DNA of 64,000 nucleotides from Salinibacterium amurskyense (GTDB taxonomy: Bacteria > Actinomycetota > Actinomycetes > Actinomycetales > Microbacteriaceae), in assembly GCF_002797685.1 (NCBI RefSeq), contig NZ_PGFH01000001.1, positions 744,001-808,000 of the forward strand, read 5' to 3'. The position numbers and the translations under genes are program-made. The notes beneath the pieces were generated by a model. That model was given only the letters and a program-made list of their open reading frames with translations. It was not told the origin of the DNA and searched no databases. The number at the start of each line of letters is the position of its first letter. Position 1 is the first letter of the stretch. This document shows positions 10,463 to 18,870 of the stretch, piece by piece.

Positions 10463-11274
10463 TGGGACAGAAGGTAAACCCCTACGGTTTCCGTCTGGGA
10501 ATCACCACCGACCACGTGTCGCGTTGGTTCTCTGACAGCACCAAGCCGGGTCAGCGTTACAGCGACTACGTTGCAGAGGATGTAAAAATCCGCAACCTGC
10601 TCAAGTCGAACCTCGACCGTGCAGGCGTTGCTCGCATTGAGATCGAGCGCACCCGTGACCGCGTTCGCGTAGACATTCACACTGCCCGTCCGGGTATCGT
10701 GATTGGTCGCCGCGGCGCCGAAGCAGAGCGCATTCGTGGAGAGCTCGAAAAGCTCTCCGGCAAGCAGATTCAGCTCAACATCCTCGAGGTCAAGAACCCC
10801 GAGGCTGAAGCTCAGCTCGTTGCTCAGGGAATCGCAGAGCAGCTCGCTGCTCGTGTCGCTTTCCGTCGTGCAATGCGTAAGGGCCTTCAGGGTGCTCAGC
10901 GCGCCGGCGCCAAGGGTGTTCGCATCCAGGTTTCGGGTCGTTTGGGTGGCGCAGAAATGAGCCGCTCGGAGTACTACCGTGAGGGTCGCGTTCCGCTGCA
11001 CACGCTGCGCGCAAACATCGACTACGGCTTCTACGAGGCCAAGACCACGTTCGGTCGTATCGGTGTCAAGGTGTGGGTCTACAAGGGCGACATCACCAAC
11101 AAGGAGCTCGCTCGCGAGCAGGCTAACCAGAAGTCGTCGCGCCCTGAGCGTCGCGATGGTGGAGACCGTGGCCGCCGCACCGGCGGTGGACCGTCGTCCG
11201 CACCGAAATCTGACGCACCCAAGGCTGAAGCCCCCAAGGCAGAAGCTAAGGCTGCAGCAGGAGTTGAGGCATAA
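10462..11274 (+). CDS. rpsC: 30S ribosomal protein S3 with an extended C-terminal tail
   Basis: The 270-aa protein has the S3 N-terminus ([13 protein letters not shown]), a KH domain with [20 protein letters not shown], and the C-terminal domain ending near [11 protein letters not shown]. After that come about 50 residues rich in Arg, Gly, Ala, Lys and Glu, including repeated PKAEA units. S3 lines the mRNA entry channel. The tail belongs to the pattern seen in several r-proteins of this window. Confidence 0.98.
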   Translation: MGQKVNPYGFRLGITTDHVSRWFSDSTKPGQRYSDYVAEDVKIRNLLKSNLDRAGVARIEIERTRDRVRVDIHTARPGIVIGRRGAEAERIRGELEKLSGKQIQLNILEVKNPEAEAQLVAQGIAEQLAARVAFRRAMRKGLQGAQRAGAKGVRIQVSGRLGGAEMSRSEYYREGRVPLHTLRANIDYGFYEAKTTFGRIGVKVWVYKGDITNKELAREQANQKSSRPERRDGGDRGRRTGGGPSSAPKSDAPKAEAPKAEAKAAAGVEA

Positions 11275-11276
11275 CA

Positions 11277-11696
11277 ATGTTGATTCCCCGTAAGGTCAAG
11301 TACCGCAAGCAGCACCACCCCTCCCGTAGCGGCCACGCTACCGGTGGAACCACGGTGTCGTTTGGCGAGTACGGTATTCAGGCTCTGACGCCCGCATACG
11401 TTACGAACCGCCAGATTGAGGCAGCTCGTATCGCCATGACGCGTCACATCAAGCGTGGCGGAAAGGTGTGGATCAACATCTACCCCGACCGTCCGCTCAC
11501 CAAAAAGCCCGCCGAAACCCGCATGGGTTCCGGTAAGGGTTCGCCCGAGTGGTGGGTCGCCAACGTCAAGCCAGGTCGCGTGCTCTTCGAGCTCAGCGGT
11601 GTGGACGAGACGACTGCGCGCGAAGCACTCACTCGTGCTATTCACAAGCTGCCCCTCAAGGCACGCATCATCAAGCGCGAGGAGGGCGACGCATAA
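11277..11696 (+). CDS. rplP: 50S ribosomal protein L16
   Basis: The 139-aa protein starts [14 protein letters not shown] and includes [19 protein letters not shown] and [20 protein letters not shown], which identify L16. L16 organises the A-site tRNA-binding region of the 50S subunit. The stop overlaps the rpmC start by one base (TAATG), so the two are likely translated by reinitiation. Confidence 0.98.
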   Translation: MLIPRKVKYRKQHHPSRSGHATGGTTVSFGEYGIQALTPAYVTNRQIEAARIAMTRHIKRGGKVWINIYPDRPLTKKPAETRMGSGKGSPEWWVANVKPGRVLFELSGVDETTAREALTRAIHKLPLKARIIKREEGDA

Positions 11697-12028
11697 TGGC
11701 GATCGGATCCAAGGAGCTAGCCCCTGTCGAGCTAGACACTTTTGAAGACGAACGACTCGTTGACGAGCTGAAGAAGGCGAAGGAAGAACTCTTCAACCTT
11801 CGTTTCCAGGCCGCAACCGGTCAACTGGAAAGCCACGGACGTATTCGCGCTGTCAAGCGCGACATCGCTCGCATCTACACGGTTATCCGTGAGCGCGAGC
11901 TGGGCATCCGTGCAACCCCTGCTGCTGTCGAGGCTCCTGCAAAGGAAACCAAGAAGCGCAGCACCAAGAAGGCAGACGCAGCGGCAGAGCCCGCAGCAGA
12001 CGCCACTGACGAGACGAAGGAGGCGTAG
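11696..12028 (+). CDS. rpmC: 50S ribosomal protein L29 with acidic/basic C-terminal tail
   Basis: The frame encodes 110 aa, longer than usual L29 (about 65-80). The first 70 residues are the L29 coiled-coil hairpin ([34 protein letters not shown]). The remainder is a low-complexity tail rich in Ala, Lys, Glu and Thr. L29 lies near the tunnel exit next to L23. The ATG used overlaps the rplP stop. Confidence 0.96.
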   Translation: MAIGSKELAPVELDTFEDERLVDELKKAKEELFNLRFQAATGQLESHGRIRAVKRDIARIYTVIRERELGIRATPAAVEAPAKETKKRSTKKADAAAEPAADATDETKEA

Positions 12029-12030
12029 TC

Positions 12031-12327
12031 ATGGCCAAGGTTGAAGACAAGAAGACCGCGGAGACCGCCGAGGTCGCTCGTGGGTACCGCAAGACCCGCC
12101 GTGGTCTGGTAACGAGCGACAAGATGGATAAGACCATCGTTGTCATCGTTGAAGACCGCGTGAAGCACCCGTTGTACGGCAAGGTTGTTCGCCGTAACTC
12201 CAAGGTGAAGGTTCACGACGAGGCCAACACGGCCGGCGTCGGTGACTCCGTTCTAATCAGCGAGACCCGTCCGCTCAGCGCCACGAAGCGCTGGCGTCTG
12301 GTCGAGATCCTCGAAAAGGCTAAGTAA
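12031..12327 (+). CDS. rpsQ: 30S ribosomal protein S17
   Basis: The 98-aa protein has the S17 OB-fold segments [19 protein letters not shown] and [20 protein letters not shown]17 is a primary 16S-binding protein. It carries about 20 extra residues at the N-terminus ([20 protein letters not shown]). The stop overlaps the rplN start by one base. Confidence 0.98.
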   Translation: MAKVEDKKTAETAEVARGYRKTRRGLVTSDKMDKTIVVIVEDRVKHPLYGKVVRRNSKVKVHDEANTAGVGDSVLISETRPLSATKRWRLVEILEKAK

Positions 12328-12698
12328 TGCTTCAGCAGGAATCCCGAGTAAAGGTTGCCGATAACACCGGCGCCAAGGAGCTCCTCACGATTCGCGTTCT
12401 CGGTGGCTCAGGCCGTCGTTACGCAGGTCTCGGCGATGTCATTGTGGCAACCGTCAAAGACGCGATTCCTGGCGGAAACGTCAAGAAGGGTGAGGTCGTC
12501 AAGGCCGTCATCGTTCGCGTAATCAAGCAGACTCGTCGTCCAGACGGCTCATACATCAAGTTCGATGAGAACGCGGCTGTAATCCTCAAGTCCGATGGCG
12601 GAGACCCCCGTGGTACCCGCATCTTCGGGCCGGTTGGCCGCGAGCTTCGTGACAAGAAGTTCATGAAGATCATCTCGCTCGCACCGGAGGTGCTGTAG
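12327..12698 (+). CDS. rplN: 50S ribosomal protein L14
   Basis: The 123-aa protein starts [18 protein letters not shown] and contains the L14 signature around [20 protein letters not shown], ending [10 protein letters not shown]14 forms an intersubunit bridge. Its length is standard (about 122) and it begins on the last base of the rpsQ stop. It opens the spc-type gene group. Confidence 0.99.
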   Translation: MLQQESRVKVADNTGAKELLTIRVLGGSGRRYAGLGDVIVATVKDAIPGGNVKKGEVVKAVIVRVIKQTRRPDGSYIKFDENAAVILKSDGGDPRGTRIFGPVGRELRDKKFMKIISLAPEVL

Positions 12699-12700
12699 TT

Positions 12701-13132
12701 ATGGCAAAGATTCGCAAGGGTGACCTCGTACAGGTCATCAGCGGCCCGACCCAGGAGCGTGGCGGAAGCCGCGGCAAGCAGGGTCGCGTCATCAGTGTTA
12801 TCGCTGGCAAAGACCGCGTTGTCGTGGAGGGTGTCAACTTCGTCACCAAGCACGTCAAGGTTGGCCAGACTCAGCGTGGAACCAAGACCGGTGGCATCGA
12901 GACGATGGAGGCACCGATTCACGTGTCCAACCTCGCTCTCGTTGACCCCGAGACCAAGCTCCCGGCTCGTGTTGGCTTCACCGTCACCACCGATGACCGT
13001 GGCAAGACCACGCGCGAGCGCTTCTTCAAGAAGTCGCGCCGCGTAGAGACCAAGAAGTCGGCGGCCGCTAAGGCTGAGCCGAAGGCTTCGAAGAAGGATG
13101 CCGAGAAGGCAACCGAGAAGGACGCAGACTAA
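12701..13132 (+). CDS. rplX: 50S ribosomal protein L24 with C-terminal tail
   Basis: The 143-aa protein has the L24 KOW motif ([40 protein letters not shown]). Usual L24 is about 105 aa; here roughly the last 30 residues are a Lys/Ala/Glu-rich tail ([20 protein letters not shown]). L24 starts 50S assembly near the tunnel exit. The stop overlaps the rplE start by one base. Confidence 0.97.
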   Translation: MAKIRKGDLVQVISGPTQERGGSRGKQGRVISVIAGKDRVVVEGVNFVTKHVKVGQTQRGTKTGGIETMEAPIHVSNLALVDPETKLPARVGFTVTTDDRGKTTRERFFKKSRRVETKKSAAAKAEPKASKKDAEKATEKDAD

Positions 13133-13722
13133 TGACGACGACTGCACCTGCTGCTGGCAAAATCCAGCCGCGCCTCAAGCAGAAGTACCGCACTGAACTC
13201 GCGGAACAGCTCAAGAAGGACCTCGGTCTCTCCAACGTCAACCAGATTCCCGGCATCGTCAAGGTCGTCGTGAACACTGGTGTTGGTGAAGCTGCTCGCG
13301 ACGGAAAGATCATCGATGGGGCCGTCAAGGACCTCACCGCGATCACCGGTCAGAAGCCCTACGTAACGAGCGCTCGCAAGTCGATCGCTCAGTTCAAGCT
13401 CCGTGAAGGACAGCCCATTGGCGCACACGTCACCCTCCGTGGTGACCGCGCTTGGGAGTTCCTTGACCGCTTGATCACGTTGGCGCTTCCTCGTATCCGC
13501 GACTTCCGCGGCCTCTCGGACAAGCAGTTCGACGGCAACGGTAACTACACCTTCGGCCTCACGGAACAGTCCATGTTCCACGAGATCGATCAGGACAAGA
13601 TTGACCGCGTTCGTGGTTTTGACATCACGATTGTTACGACCGGCAAGAACAACGAAGAAGGTCGCGCACTGCTGAAGGCACTGGGCTTCCCCTTCCGTTC
13701 CGCTGAGAACGCATCTAACTAA
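13132..13722 (+). CDS. rplE: 50S ribosomal protein L5
   Basis: The 196-aa protein contains [53 protein letters not shown] and a C-terminal [19 protein letters not shown], all typical of L5, which binds 5S rRNA. Unlike in many bacteria, no S14 gene follows; a 73-nt gap leads to rpsH. Confidence 0.98.
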   Translation: MTTTAPAAGKIQPRLKQKYRTELAEQLKKDLGLSNVNQIPGIVKVVVNTGVGEAARDGKIIDGAVKDLTAITGQKPYVTSARKSIAQFKLREGQPIGAHVTLRGDRAWEFLDRLITLALPRIRDFRGLSDKQFDGNGNYTFGLTEQSMFHEIDQDKIDRVRGFDITIVTTGKNNEEGRALLKALGFPFRSAENASN

Positions 13723-13795
13723 CCAAGTAACACCGATCGACCAGGTCGGCCTTCGTGTAACGGATGCCGAAACCAGTTGAGACAGGAAACACATA

Positions 13796-14194
13796 ATGAC
13801 AATGACAGATCCGGTCGCTGACATGCTGACCAGACTGCGCAACGCCAACTCGGCGCACCACGACAGCGTTTCAATGCCTTCGAGCAAGCTGAAGTCGCGC
13901 CTGGCAGAAATGCTCAAGGCTGAGGGATACATCCTCGGCTGGAGCAACGAAGACGCTCGTGTGGGCCAGACCCTCACGATCGAACTTAAGTACGGACCCG
14001 CCCGCGAGCGTTCCATCAAGGGAATCAAGCGTGTTTCGAAGCCTGGTCTTCGTGTATACGCTCGCTCGACCGAAATCCCCAAGGTTCTTGGCGGACTCGG
14101 TGTGGCGATTTTGTCCACCTCCTCTGGTCTGCTGACCGACAAAGAGGCGACTCAGAAGGGCGTAGGTGGGGAAGTCCTCGCCTACGTGTGGTAA
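13796..14194 (+). CDS. rpsH: 30S ribosomal protein S8
   Basis: The 132-aa protein starts [17 protein letters not shown] and ends with the S8 signature segment [21 protein letters not shown]8 binds the central domain of 16S rRNA and in E. coli represses the spc operon. AGGAAAC precedes the ATG. A second ATG 6 nt downstream is possible. The 73-nt leader is the place where rpsN is often found. Confidence 0.98.
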   Translation: MTMTDPVADMLTRLRNANSAHHDSVSMPSSKLKSRLAEMLKAEGYILGWSNEDARVGQTLTIELKYGPARERSIKGIKRVSKPGLRVYARSTEIPKVLGGLGVAILSTSSGLLTDKEATQKGVGGEVLAYVW

Positions 14195-14200
14195 CCAAAA

Positions 14201-14737
14201 ATGTCACGTATCGGAAGACTTCCTATTGATGTCCCCGCTGGTGTCACCATCACCATCAACGGCCAAGACGTCACCGTAAAGGGCCCGAAGGGTGAGCTTG
14301 CGCTCACCGTAAAGGCTCCTATCGCTGTAGCACTCGAAGAGGGTCAGGTTCTTGTAACCCGTCCCGACGACGAGCGCGAATCGCGTTCGCTTCACGGCTT
14401 GACTCGTACGCTCATCGCTAACCAAATCGTCGGTGTTACCGACGGTTACACCAAGGGCCTTGAGGTCGTTGGTACCGGTTACCGTGTCACTGCAAAGGGC
14501 AGCTCAGTTGAGTTTGCTCTCGGGTACTCGCACTCGATCACCGTTGACCCGCCCGCAGGCATTAGCTTCGCGGTCGAGGGAAACAACAAACTAGTTGTCA
14601 GCGGCATCGACAAGCAGGCGGTTGGCGAAGTAGCAGCCAACATTCGTAAATTGCGCAAGCCAGAGCCCTACAAGGGCAAGGGTGTGCGCTACGCCGGCGA
14701 AGTTGTTCGTCGCAAGGCCGGAAAGAGTGGTAAGTAG
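14201..14737 (+). CDS. rplF: 50S ribosomal protein L6
   Basis: The 178-aa protein begins [17 protein letters not shown], has the two L6 repeats, and ends with [17 protein letters not shown], the L6 signature. It contacts the factor-binding region of the 50S subunit. It is 6 nt from rpsH and 2 nt from rplR. Confidence 0.99.
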   Translation: MSRIGRLPIDVPAGVTITINGQDVTVKGPKGELALTVKAPIAVALEEGQVLVTRPDDERESRSLHGLTRTLIANQIVGVTDGYTKGLEVVGTGYRVTAKGSSVEFALGYSHSITVDPPAGISFAVEGNNKLVVSGIDKQAVGEVAANIRKLRKPEPYKGKGVRYAGEVVRRKAGKSGK

Positions 14738-14739
14738 AC

Positions 14740-15111
14740 ATGGCTCTCGGAACCAGAGGTAAGAGCAAGTCGGCCGCTAAGGGCCGTCGTCACGCACGTC
14801 TCCGCAAGAAGGTTGTGGGCACCGAGGTGCGCCCCCGTCTCGTGGTTACGCGCTCAGCGCGTCACGTATTCGTCCAGGTTGTCGATGACTCGAAGGGCGT
14901 AACCGTCGCTTCAGCATCGACCATGGAGTCGGACATGCGTACGTTCGATGGAGACAAGACCGCCAAGGCACGCAAGATCGGCGAAATGGTTGCCGAACGC
15001 GCGAAGCAGGCCGGTGTTGAGGCCGTCGTATTTGATCGTGGTGGAAGCCGTTACGCAGGTCGCGTCGCAGCTATCGCCGACGGAGCGCGAGAGGGTGGAT
15101 TGAACCTGTGA
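14740..15111 (+). CDS. rplR: 50S ribosomal protein L18
   Basis: The 123-aa protein has a basic N-terminus ([20 protein letters not shown]), [20 protein letters not shown] and the C-terminal [20 protein letters not shown], diagnostic of L18, a 5S rRNA-binding protein. It overlaps rpsE by 4 nt (GTGA). Confidence 0.99.
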   Translation: MALGTRGKSKSAAKGRRHARLRKKVVGTEVRPRLVVTRSARHVFVQVVDDSKGVTVASASTMESDMRTFDGDKTAKARKIGEMVAERAKQAGVEAVVFDRGGSRYAGRVAAIADGAREGGLNL

Positions 15112-15833
15112 GCGACAACGTGGACAACAAGACAACAAACAAGGAGCAGGCCGTGGCCGCTGAGGCGACTAGCGCCATCTCCGTCCCTGAGGTCGTCGTA
15201 GACGCCCCAGCAACCGACGTTACGAGCGAGCCCCGCGAGGCTCGTCGTGGCGGCCGTGAGCGTGGACCAGACCGTGGTGGACGTGGCGGAAACAACAGCC
15301 GCGACAACGACAAGAACCAGTTCCTGGAGCGCGTCGTCACCATCAACCGTGTATCGAAGGTAGTCAAGGGTGGTCGTCGCTTTAGCTTCACCGCTCTCGT
15401 CGTCGTCGGTGACGGTAACGGCATGGTCGGTGTTGGATACGGCAAGGCTCGCGAAGTTCCTCTCGCGATCTCCAAGGGTGTCGAAGAGGCGAAGAAGAAC
15501 TTCTTCCGCGTTCCTCGCGTCGGCGCTACGATCCCTCACTCGGTCCAGGGCGAGGCAGCTGCAGGTGTAGTCCTGCTGCGTCCCGCATCCGCTGGTACCG
15601 GTGTTATCGCTGGTGGCCCCGTTCGCGCCGTGCTCGAGTGCGCCGGTATCCACGATGTACTGAGCAAGTCGCTCGGTTCCTCGAACACGATCAACATCGT
15701 TCACGCGACGGTTGAAGCACTCAAGCAGCTCGAAGAGCCGCGCGCGGTTGCTGCTCGTCGTGGTCTCGATGCAGAACACGTAATCCCGGCTCGCTTGCTG
15801 CGCGCTGAGGCTGAAGCTAAGGCAGGTGTCTGA
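15108..15833 (+). CDS. rpsE: 30S ribosomal protein S5 with long N-terminal extension
   Basis: The 241-aa product starts with GTG inside the rplR stop. The S5 core begins around residue 68 ([20 protein letters not shown]) and includes [20 protein letters not shown] and the C-terminal [19 protein letters not shown]. Usual S5 is about 165-200 aa; the first 67 residues form a Thr/Ala/Glu then Arg/Gly-rich extension with RGG-type repeats. S5 is important for decoding fidelity. Confidence 0.97.
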   Translation: MSDNVDNKTTNKEQAVAAEATSAISVPEVVVDAPATDVTSEPREARRGGRERGPDRGGRGGNNSRDNDKNQFLERVVTINRVSKVVKGGRRFSFTALVVVGDGNGMVGVGYGKAREVPLAISKGVEEAKKNFFRVPRVGATIPHSVQGEAAAGVVLLRPASAGTGVIAGGPVRAVLECAGIHDVLSKSLGSSNTINIVHATVEALKQLEEPRAVAARRGLDAEHVIPARLLRAEAEAKAGV

Positions 15834-16018
15834 TGGCTGGTCGCCTGAAGGTAACCCAGATCAAGTCCAAAATTAGTGAGAAGCAGAACCAACGCGACAC
15901 GCTGCGCAGCCTCGGGCTCAAGCGCATCGGCTCCGTGGTTGTGCGCGAGGACAACTCGCAGAACCGTGGGTACGTCAACACGGTCGCTCACCTTGTCAAG
16001 GTCGAGGAGATTGACTAA
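15833..16018 (+). CDS. rpmD: 50S ribosomal protein L30
   Basis: The 61-aa protein has the L30 pattern: [35 protein letters not shown], and [15 protein letters not shown]. It starts on the last base of the rpsE stop and ends on the first base of the rplO start, giving TGATG and TAATG junctions. Confidence 0.98.
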   Translation: MAGRLKVTQIKSKISEKQNQRDTLRSLGLKRIGSVVVREDNSQNRGYVNTVAHLVKVEEID

Positions 16019-16665
16019 TGGCTGACGAGAAAGAAACTCCAAAGAAGGCTGCAGCCCCCAAGGCTGCTGCCGCTAAGGCACCTGCTGCCAAGAAGGCTGC
16101 GCCTGCAAAGGCCGCTGCTGACAAGGCTCCCGCTGCGAAGGCATCCACCACGAAGGCTCCTGCGAAGTCGACTGCTGCTAAGGCGTCTGCTGCAAAGAAG
16201 TCCTCGAGCGACGATGTTGCAAGCCGCCCGCAGGTTCTGAAAATGCACCACCTCCGTCCCGCTGCCGGTGCCAAGAAGGACCGTATGCGTGTTGGTCGTG
16301 GTGAGGGATCCAAGGGTAAGACTGCGGGTCGTGGAACCAAGGGAACCAAGGCGCGTTACAACATGCGTCTCGGCTTCGAAGGTGGAAACATCAACTTCGT
16401 AATGCGTGCACCTAAGTTGCGCGGATTCAAGAACCCGTTCCGTGTTGAGTACCAGGTTGTAAACCTTGAGAAGCTCGCGGAACTTTACCCCAAGGGTGGC
16501 GACGTAACCGTCGCAGATCTCGTGTCGAAGGGCGCCGTTCGCAAGAACGAAAAGGTCAAGGTTCTTGGTCAGGGTGATATTACGGTTAAGCTGAACGTTG
16601 TAGTTGACAAGGTCTCCGGCTCTGCCGAGCAGAAGATCGTTGCAGCCGGCGGTTCGGTTCAGTAA
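16018..16665 (+). CDS. rplO: 50S ribosomal protein L15 with a 75-residue Lys/Ala tail at the N-terminus
   Basis: The 215-aa product is far longer than usual L15 (about 145). The L15 core begins near Met76 ([20 protein letters not shown]) and includes [20 protein letters not shown] and [18 protein letters not shown]. Residues 1-70 consist almost wholly of Ala, Lys, Pro, Thr and Ser, in repeats such as [19 protein letters not shown]. This resembles histone H1-like tails. Met76 lacks a Shine-Dalgarno sequence, and the TAATG junction with rpmD supports the long form. L15 is a late assembly protein of the 50S subunit. Confidence 0.95.
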   Translation: MADEKETPKKAAAPKAAAAKAPAAKKAAPAKAAADKAPAAKASTTKAPAKSTAAKASAAKKSSSDDVASRPQVLKMHHLRPAAGAKKDRMRVGRGEGSKGKTAGRGTKGTKARYNMRLGFEGGNINFVMRAPKLRGFKNPFRVEYQVVNLEKLAELYPKGGDVTVADLVSKGAVRKNEKVKVLGQGDITVKLNVVVDKVSGSAEQKIVAAGGSVQ

Positions 16666-16669
16666 CTGT

Positions 16670-16758
16670 CACTACGACAAACGTTAGTGTCGCGTACGTC
16701 ACACCGGTGACATACGCAGGCAGGTTGAGTGGGGAATCCCGCAAGGGGTTCCCCACTC
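16670..16758 (+). promoter_or_regulatory. Array of three hairpins between rplO and secY
   Basis: Three inverted repeats follow one another: CACTACG with CGTTAGTG (16670-16689, one bulged T); GCGTA-C-GTCAC with GTGAC-A-TACGC (16692-16717); and GAGTGGGGAATCCC with GGGGTTCCCCACTC around a GCAA tetraloop (16727-16758, 14 bp). None has a T-run, so plain termination is unlikely. They may act as an attenuator, RNase processing site or stability element that separates r-protein from secY-adk expression. Confidence 0.6.
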
Positions 16759-16789
16759 GCCCGTAGTACATAGATAAATCGGAGGCCTT

Positions 16790-18112
16790 GTGTTTAAAGC
16801 TGTCGCGCGGATTGTCCGCACGCCTGACCTTCGCAGGAAGATCGGGTTCACGCTAGGCATCATTGCGCTGTTTAGACTTGGCTCCTTCATCCCCGCGCCG
16901 TTCGTTGACTTCGGCAACGTTCAGGCCTGTCTCGCAGCTAACGCTTCGAGTGGCGGGCTGTATGACCTCATCAACCTCTTCAGTGGTGGGGCGCTCCTTC
17001 AACTTTCCGTATTTGCGCTCGGAATCATGCCGTACATCACGGCATCGATCATCGTGCAACTACTTCGCGTGGTCATTCCGCACTTCGAAACACTTCACAA
17101 AGAGGGCCAGTCCGGCCAGGCAACGCTGACTCAGTACACGCGTTACCTCACCATCGCTCTCGCGATCCTCCAGTCCACGACTCTGATTACGGTTGCCCGA
17201 AGCGGTGCACTGTTCCAGTCGGCTGGTGTTGCTGAATGTAGCCAACTCATCACCAACGATGCGTGGTACGCAATCCTGCTGATGGTCATCACAATGACCG
17301 CCGGTACCGGCCTCATCATGTGGATGGGTGAGCTCGTCACGGAGCGCGGCATCGGTAACGGAATGTCGTTGCTGATCTTCACCTCGATCGCCGCGACTTT
17401 CCCCAGCGCACTCTGGGGCATCTACCTCAGCAACGGTGTAGAGACGTTTGTTCTCGTGCTCATCATGGGTGTTCTCATCATGGGAGCCGTCGTGTTCGTG
17501 GAGCAATCCCAACGACGCATCCCCGTTCAGTACGCCAAGCGCATGGTGGGTCGCCGAACCTATGGCGGCAACAACACGTACATCCCCATCAAGGTCAACA
17601 TGGCCGGCGTGATCCCCGTGATCTTCGCTTCGTCGCTGTTGTACCTCCCCGCTTTGATCGCGCAGTTCAACCAGCCACAAGCTGGCGAGACTTCCGCAGC
17701 ATGGGTCGTCTGGGTCCAGAACAACCTGGTCTCTGGCGATAGCCCGATCTACATGATCGGTTACTTCCTGCTCATCGTCGGCTTCACTTACTTCTACGTG
17801 GCAATCACGTTCAACCCTGAAGAAGTAGCCGACAACATGAAGAAGTACGGTGGCTTCATTCCGGGTATCCGCGCTGGTCGACCGACCGCCGAGTACCTTG
17901 ACTACGTATTGACTCGTGTTACCTTGCCCGGCTCGTTGTACCTCGGCCTTGTGGCAATGATCCCGCTGATCGCGTTTGTGGTCATCGGGGCCAACCAAAA
18001 TTTCCCATTCGGTGGAGCTAGCATCCTGATTATCGTTGGTGTCGGTCTTGAGACCGTCAAGCAAATCGATTCGCAGCTGCAGCAACGCCACTACGAAGGT
18101 TTGTTGCGTTGA
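16790..18112 (+). CDS. secY: Protein translocase subunit SecY
   Basis: The 440-aa protein is the channel subunit of the Sec translocon in the cytoplasmic membrane. It shows the N-terminal VRTPDLRRKIGFTLGIIALFRLG, the plug region, about ten hydrophobic helices, the cytosolic loop QSQRRIPVQYAKRMVGRR, and the late loop NPEEVADNMKKYGGFIPGIR with the conserved arginine. The GTG start has GGAGG 4 nt upstream. Its stop overlaps the TTG start of adk. Confidence 0.98.
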   Translation: MFKAVARIVRTPDLRRKIGFTLGIIALFRLGSFIPAPFVDFGNVQACLAANASSGGLYDLINLFSGGALLQLSVFALGIMPYITASIIVQLLRVVIPHFETLHKEGQSGQATLTQYTRYLTIALAILQSTTLITVARSGALFQSAGVAECSQLITNDAWYAILLMVITMTAGTGLIMWMGELVTERGIGNGMSLLIFTSIAATFPSALWGIYLSNGVETFVLVLIMGVLIMGAVVFVEQSQRRIPVQYAKRMVGRRTYGGNNTYIPIKVNMAGVIPVIFASSLLYLPALIAQFNQPQAGETSAAWVVWVQNNLVSGDSPIYMIGYFLLIVGFTYFYVAITFNPEEVADNMKKYGGFIPGIRAGRPTAEYLDYVLTRVTLPGSLYLGLVAMIPLIAFVVIGANQNFPFGGASILIIVGVGLETVKQIDSQLQQRHYEGLLR

Positions 18113-18708
18113 CACGACTTCTCTTGATTGGTCCTCCTGGTGCTGGAAAAGGCACCCAGGCCGCTCGTCTCGCCGAGATTTATGGCGTTCCAGCTATCTC
18201 TACCGGTGACATTTTCCGCAGCAATGTGAAGAATGGCACCGAGCTGGGCACCAAGGCGAAAGCATTTATGGATGCTGGCGACAACGTTCCTGACTCCCTC
18301 ACGAACGCGCTCATCCGCGACCGCCTCGAAGAAGACGACGCCAAGAATGGCTTTCTTCTCGACGGCTATCCCCGCACGACCGACCAGGTGCGCGAACTCG
18401 ACGAGTTTCTCGCGAGCCACGGCTCAGCGCTCGATGTAGTCGTCGAACTGGAAGCCGACACTGAAGTTGTCGTCGGTCGTTTGCGGAAGCGTGCACTCGA
18501 GCAGGGTCGCAGCGATGACACTGAAGAGGTTGTTCGTCATCGCCTCGAGGTATACAGCGAGCAGACCGCTCCGCTGATCAAGACCTACGCGGGTCGCGAT
18601 GTACTCGTAACGATCGACGCTCTTGGTGAAGTGGACGCTGTCACGGCTCGAATCACCGAAGCACTCTTCGATCGCGGAATCTCCGCGACGGACGCTGGTT
18701 CGCGCTAG
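18109..18708 (+). CDS. adk: Adenylate kinase, short-LID type
   Basis: The 199-aa enzyme interconverts ATP+AMP and 2 ADP. Seen are the P-loop GPPGAGKGT (residues 7-15), the AMP-binding STGDIFRSNV, the FLLDGYPRTTDQV segment and the LID arginines. The LID is short with no zinc-binding cysteines, as in other actinobacterial enzymes. It starts with TTG, overlapping the secY stop. A strong terminator follows. In many genomes map follows adk; here it is missing and a mannitol locus begins. Confidence 0.97.
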   Translation: MTRLLLIGPPGAGKGTQAARLAEIYGVPAISTGDIFRSNVKNGTELGTKAKAFMDAGDNVPDSLTNALIRDRLEEDDAKNGFLLDGYPRTTDQVRELDEFLASHGSALDVVVELEADTEVVVGRLRKRALEQGRSDDTEEVVRHRLEVYSEQTAPLIKTYAGRDVLVTIDALGEVDAVTARITEALFDRGISATDAGSR

Positions 18709-18723
18709 TTCTCGTTCTCGAGT

Positions 18724-18760
18724 AATCCCCGTTGCCTCTAGGCAGCGGGGATTTCTTGTT
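18724..18760 (+). terminator. Terminator of the secY-adk unit
   Basis: AATCCCCG (18724-18731) pairs with CGGGGATT, with an inner GCC/GGC extension around TCTA, followed by TCTTGTT. It ends the spc transcript 15 nt after the adk stop. Confidence 0.85.
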
Positions 18761-18774
18761 GTGGGCTTTTGTCG

Positions 18775-18822
<48 letters not shown>

Positions 18823-18870
18823 CCGTGGCCGGTACTGGAGCTTTGGCCCGCGTCTGGCGAATTCAGCTAG

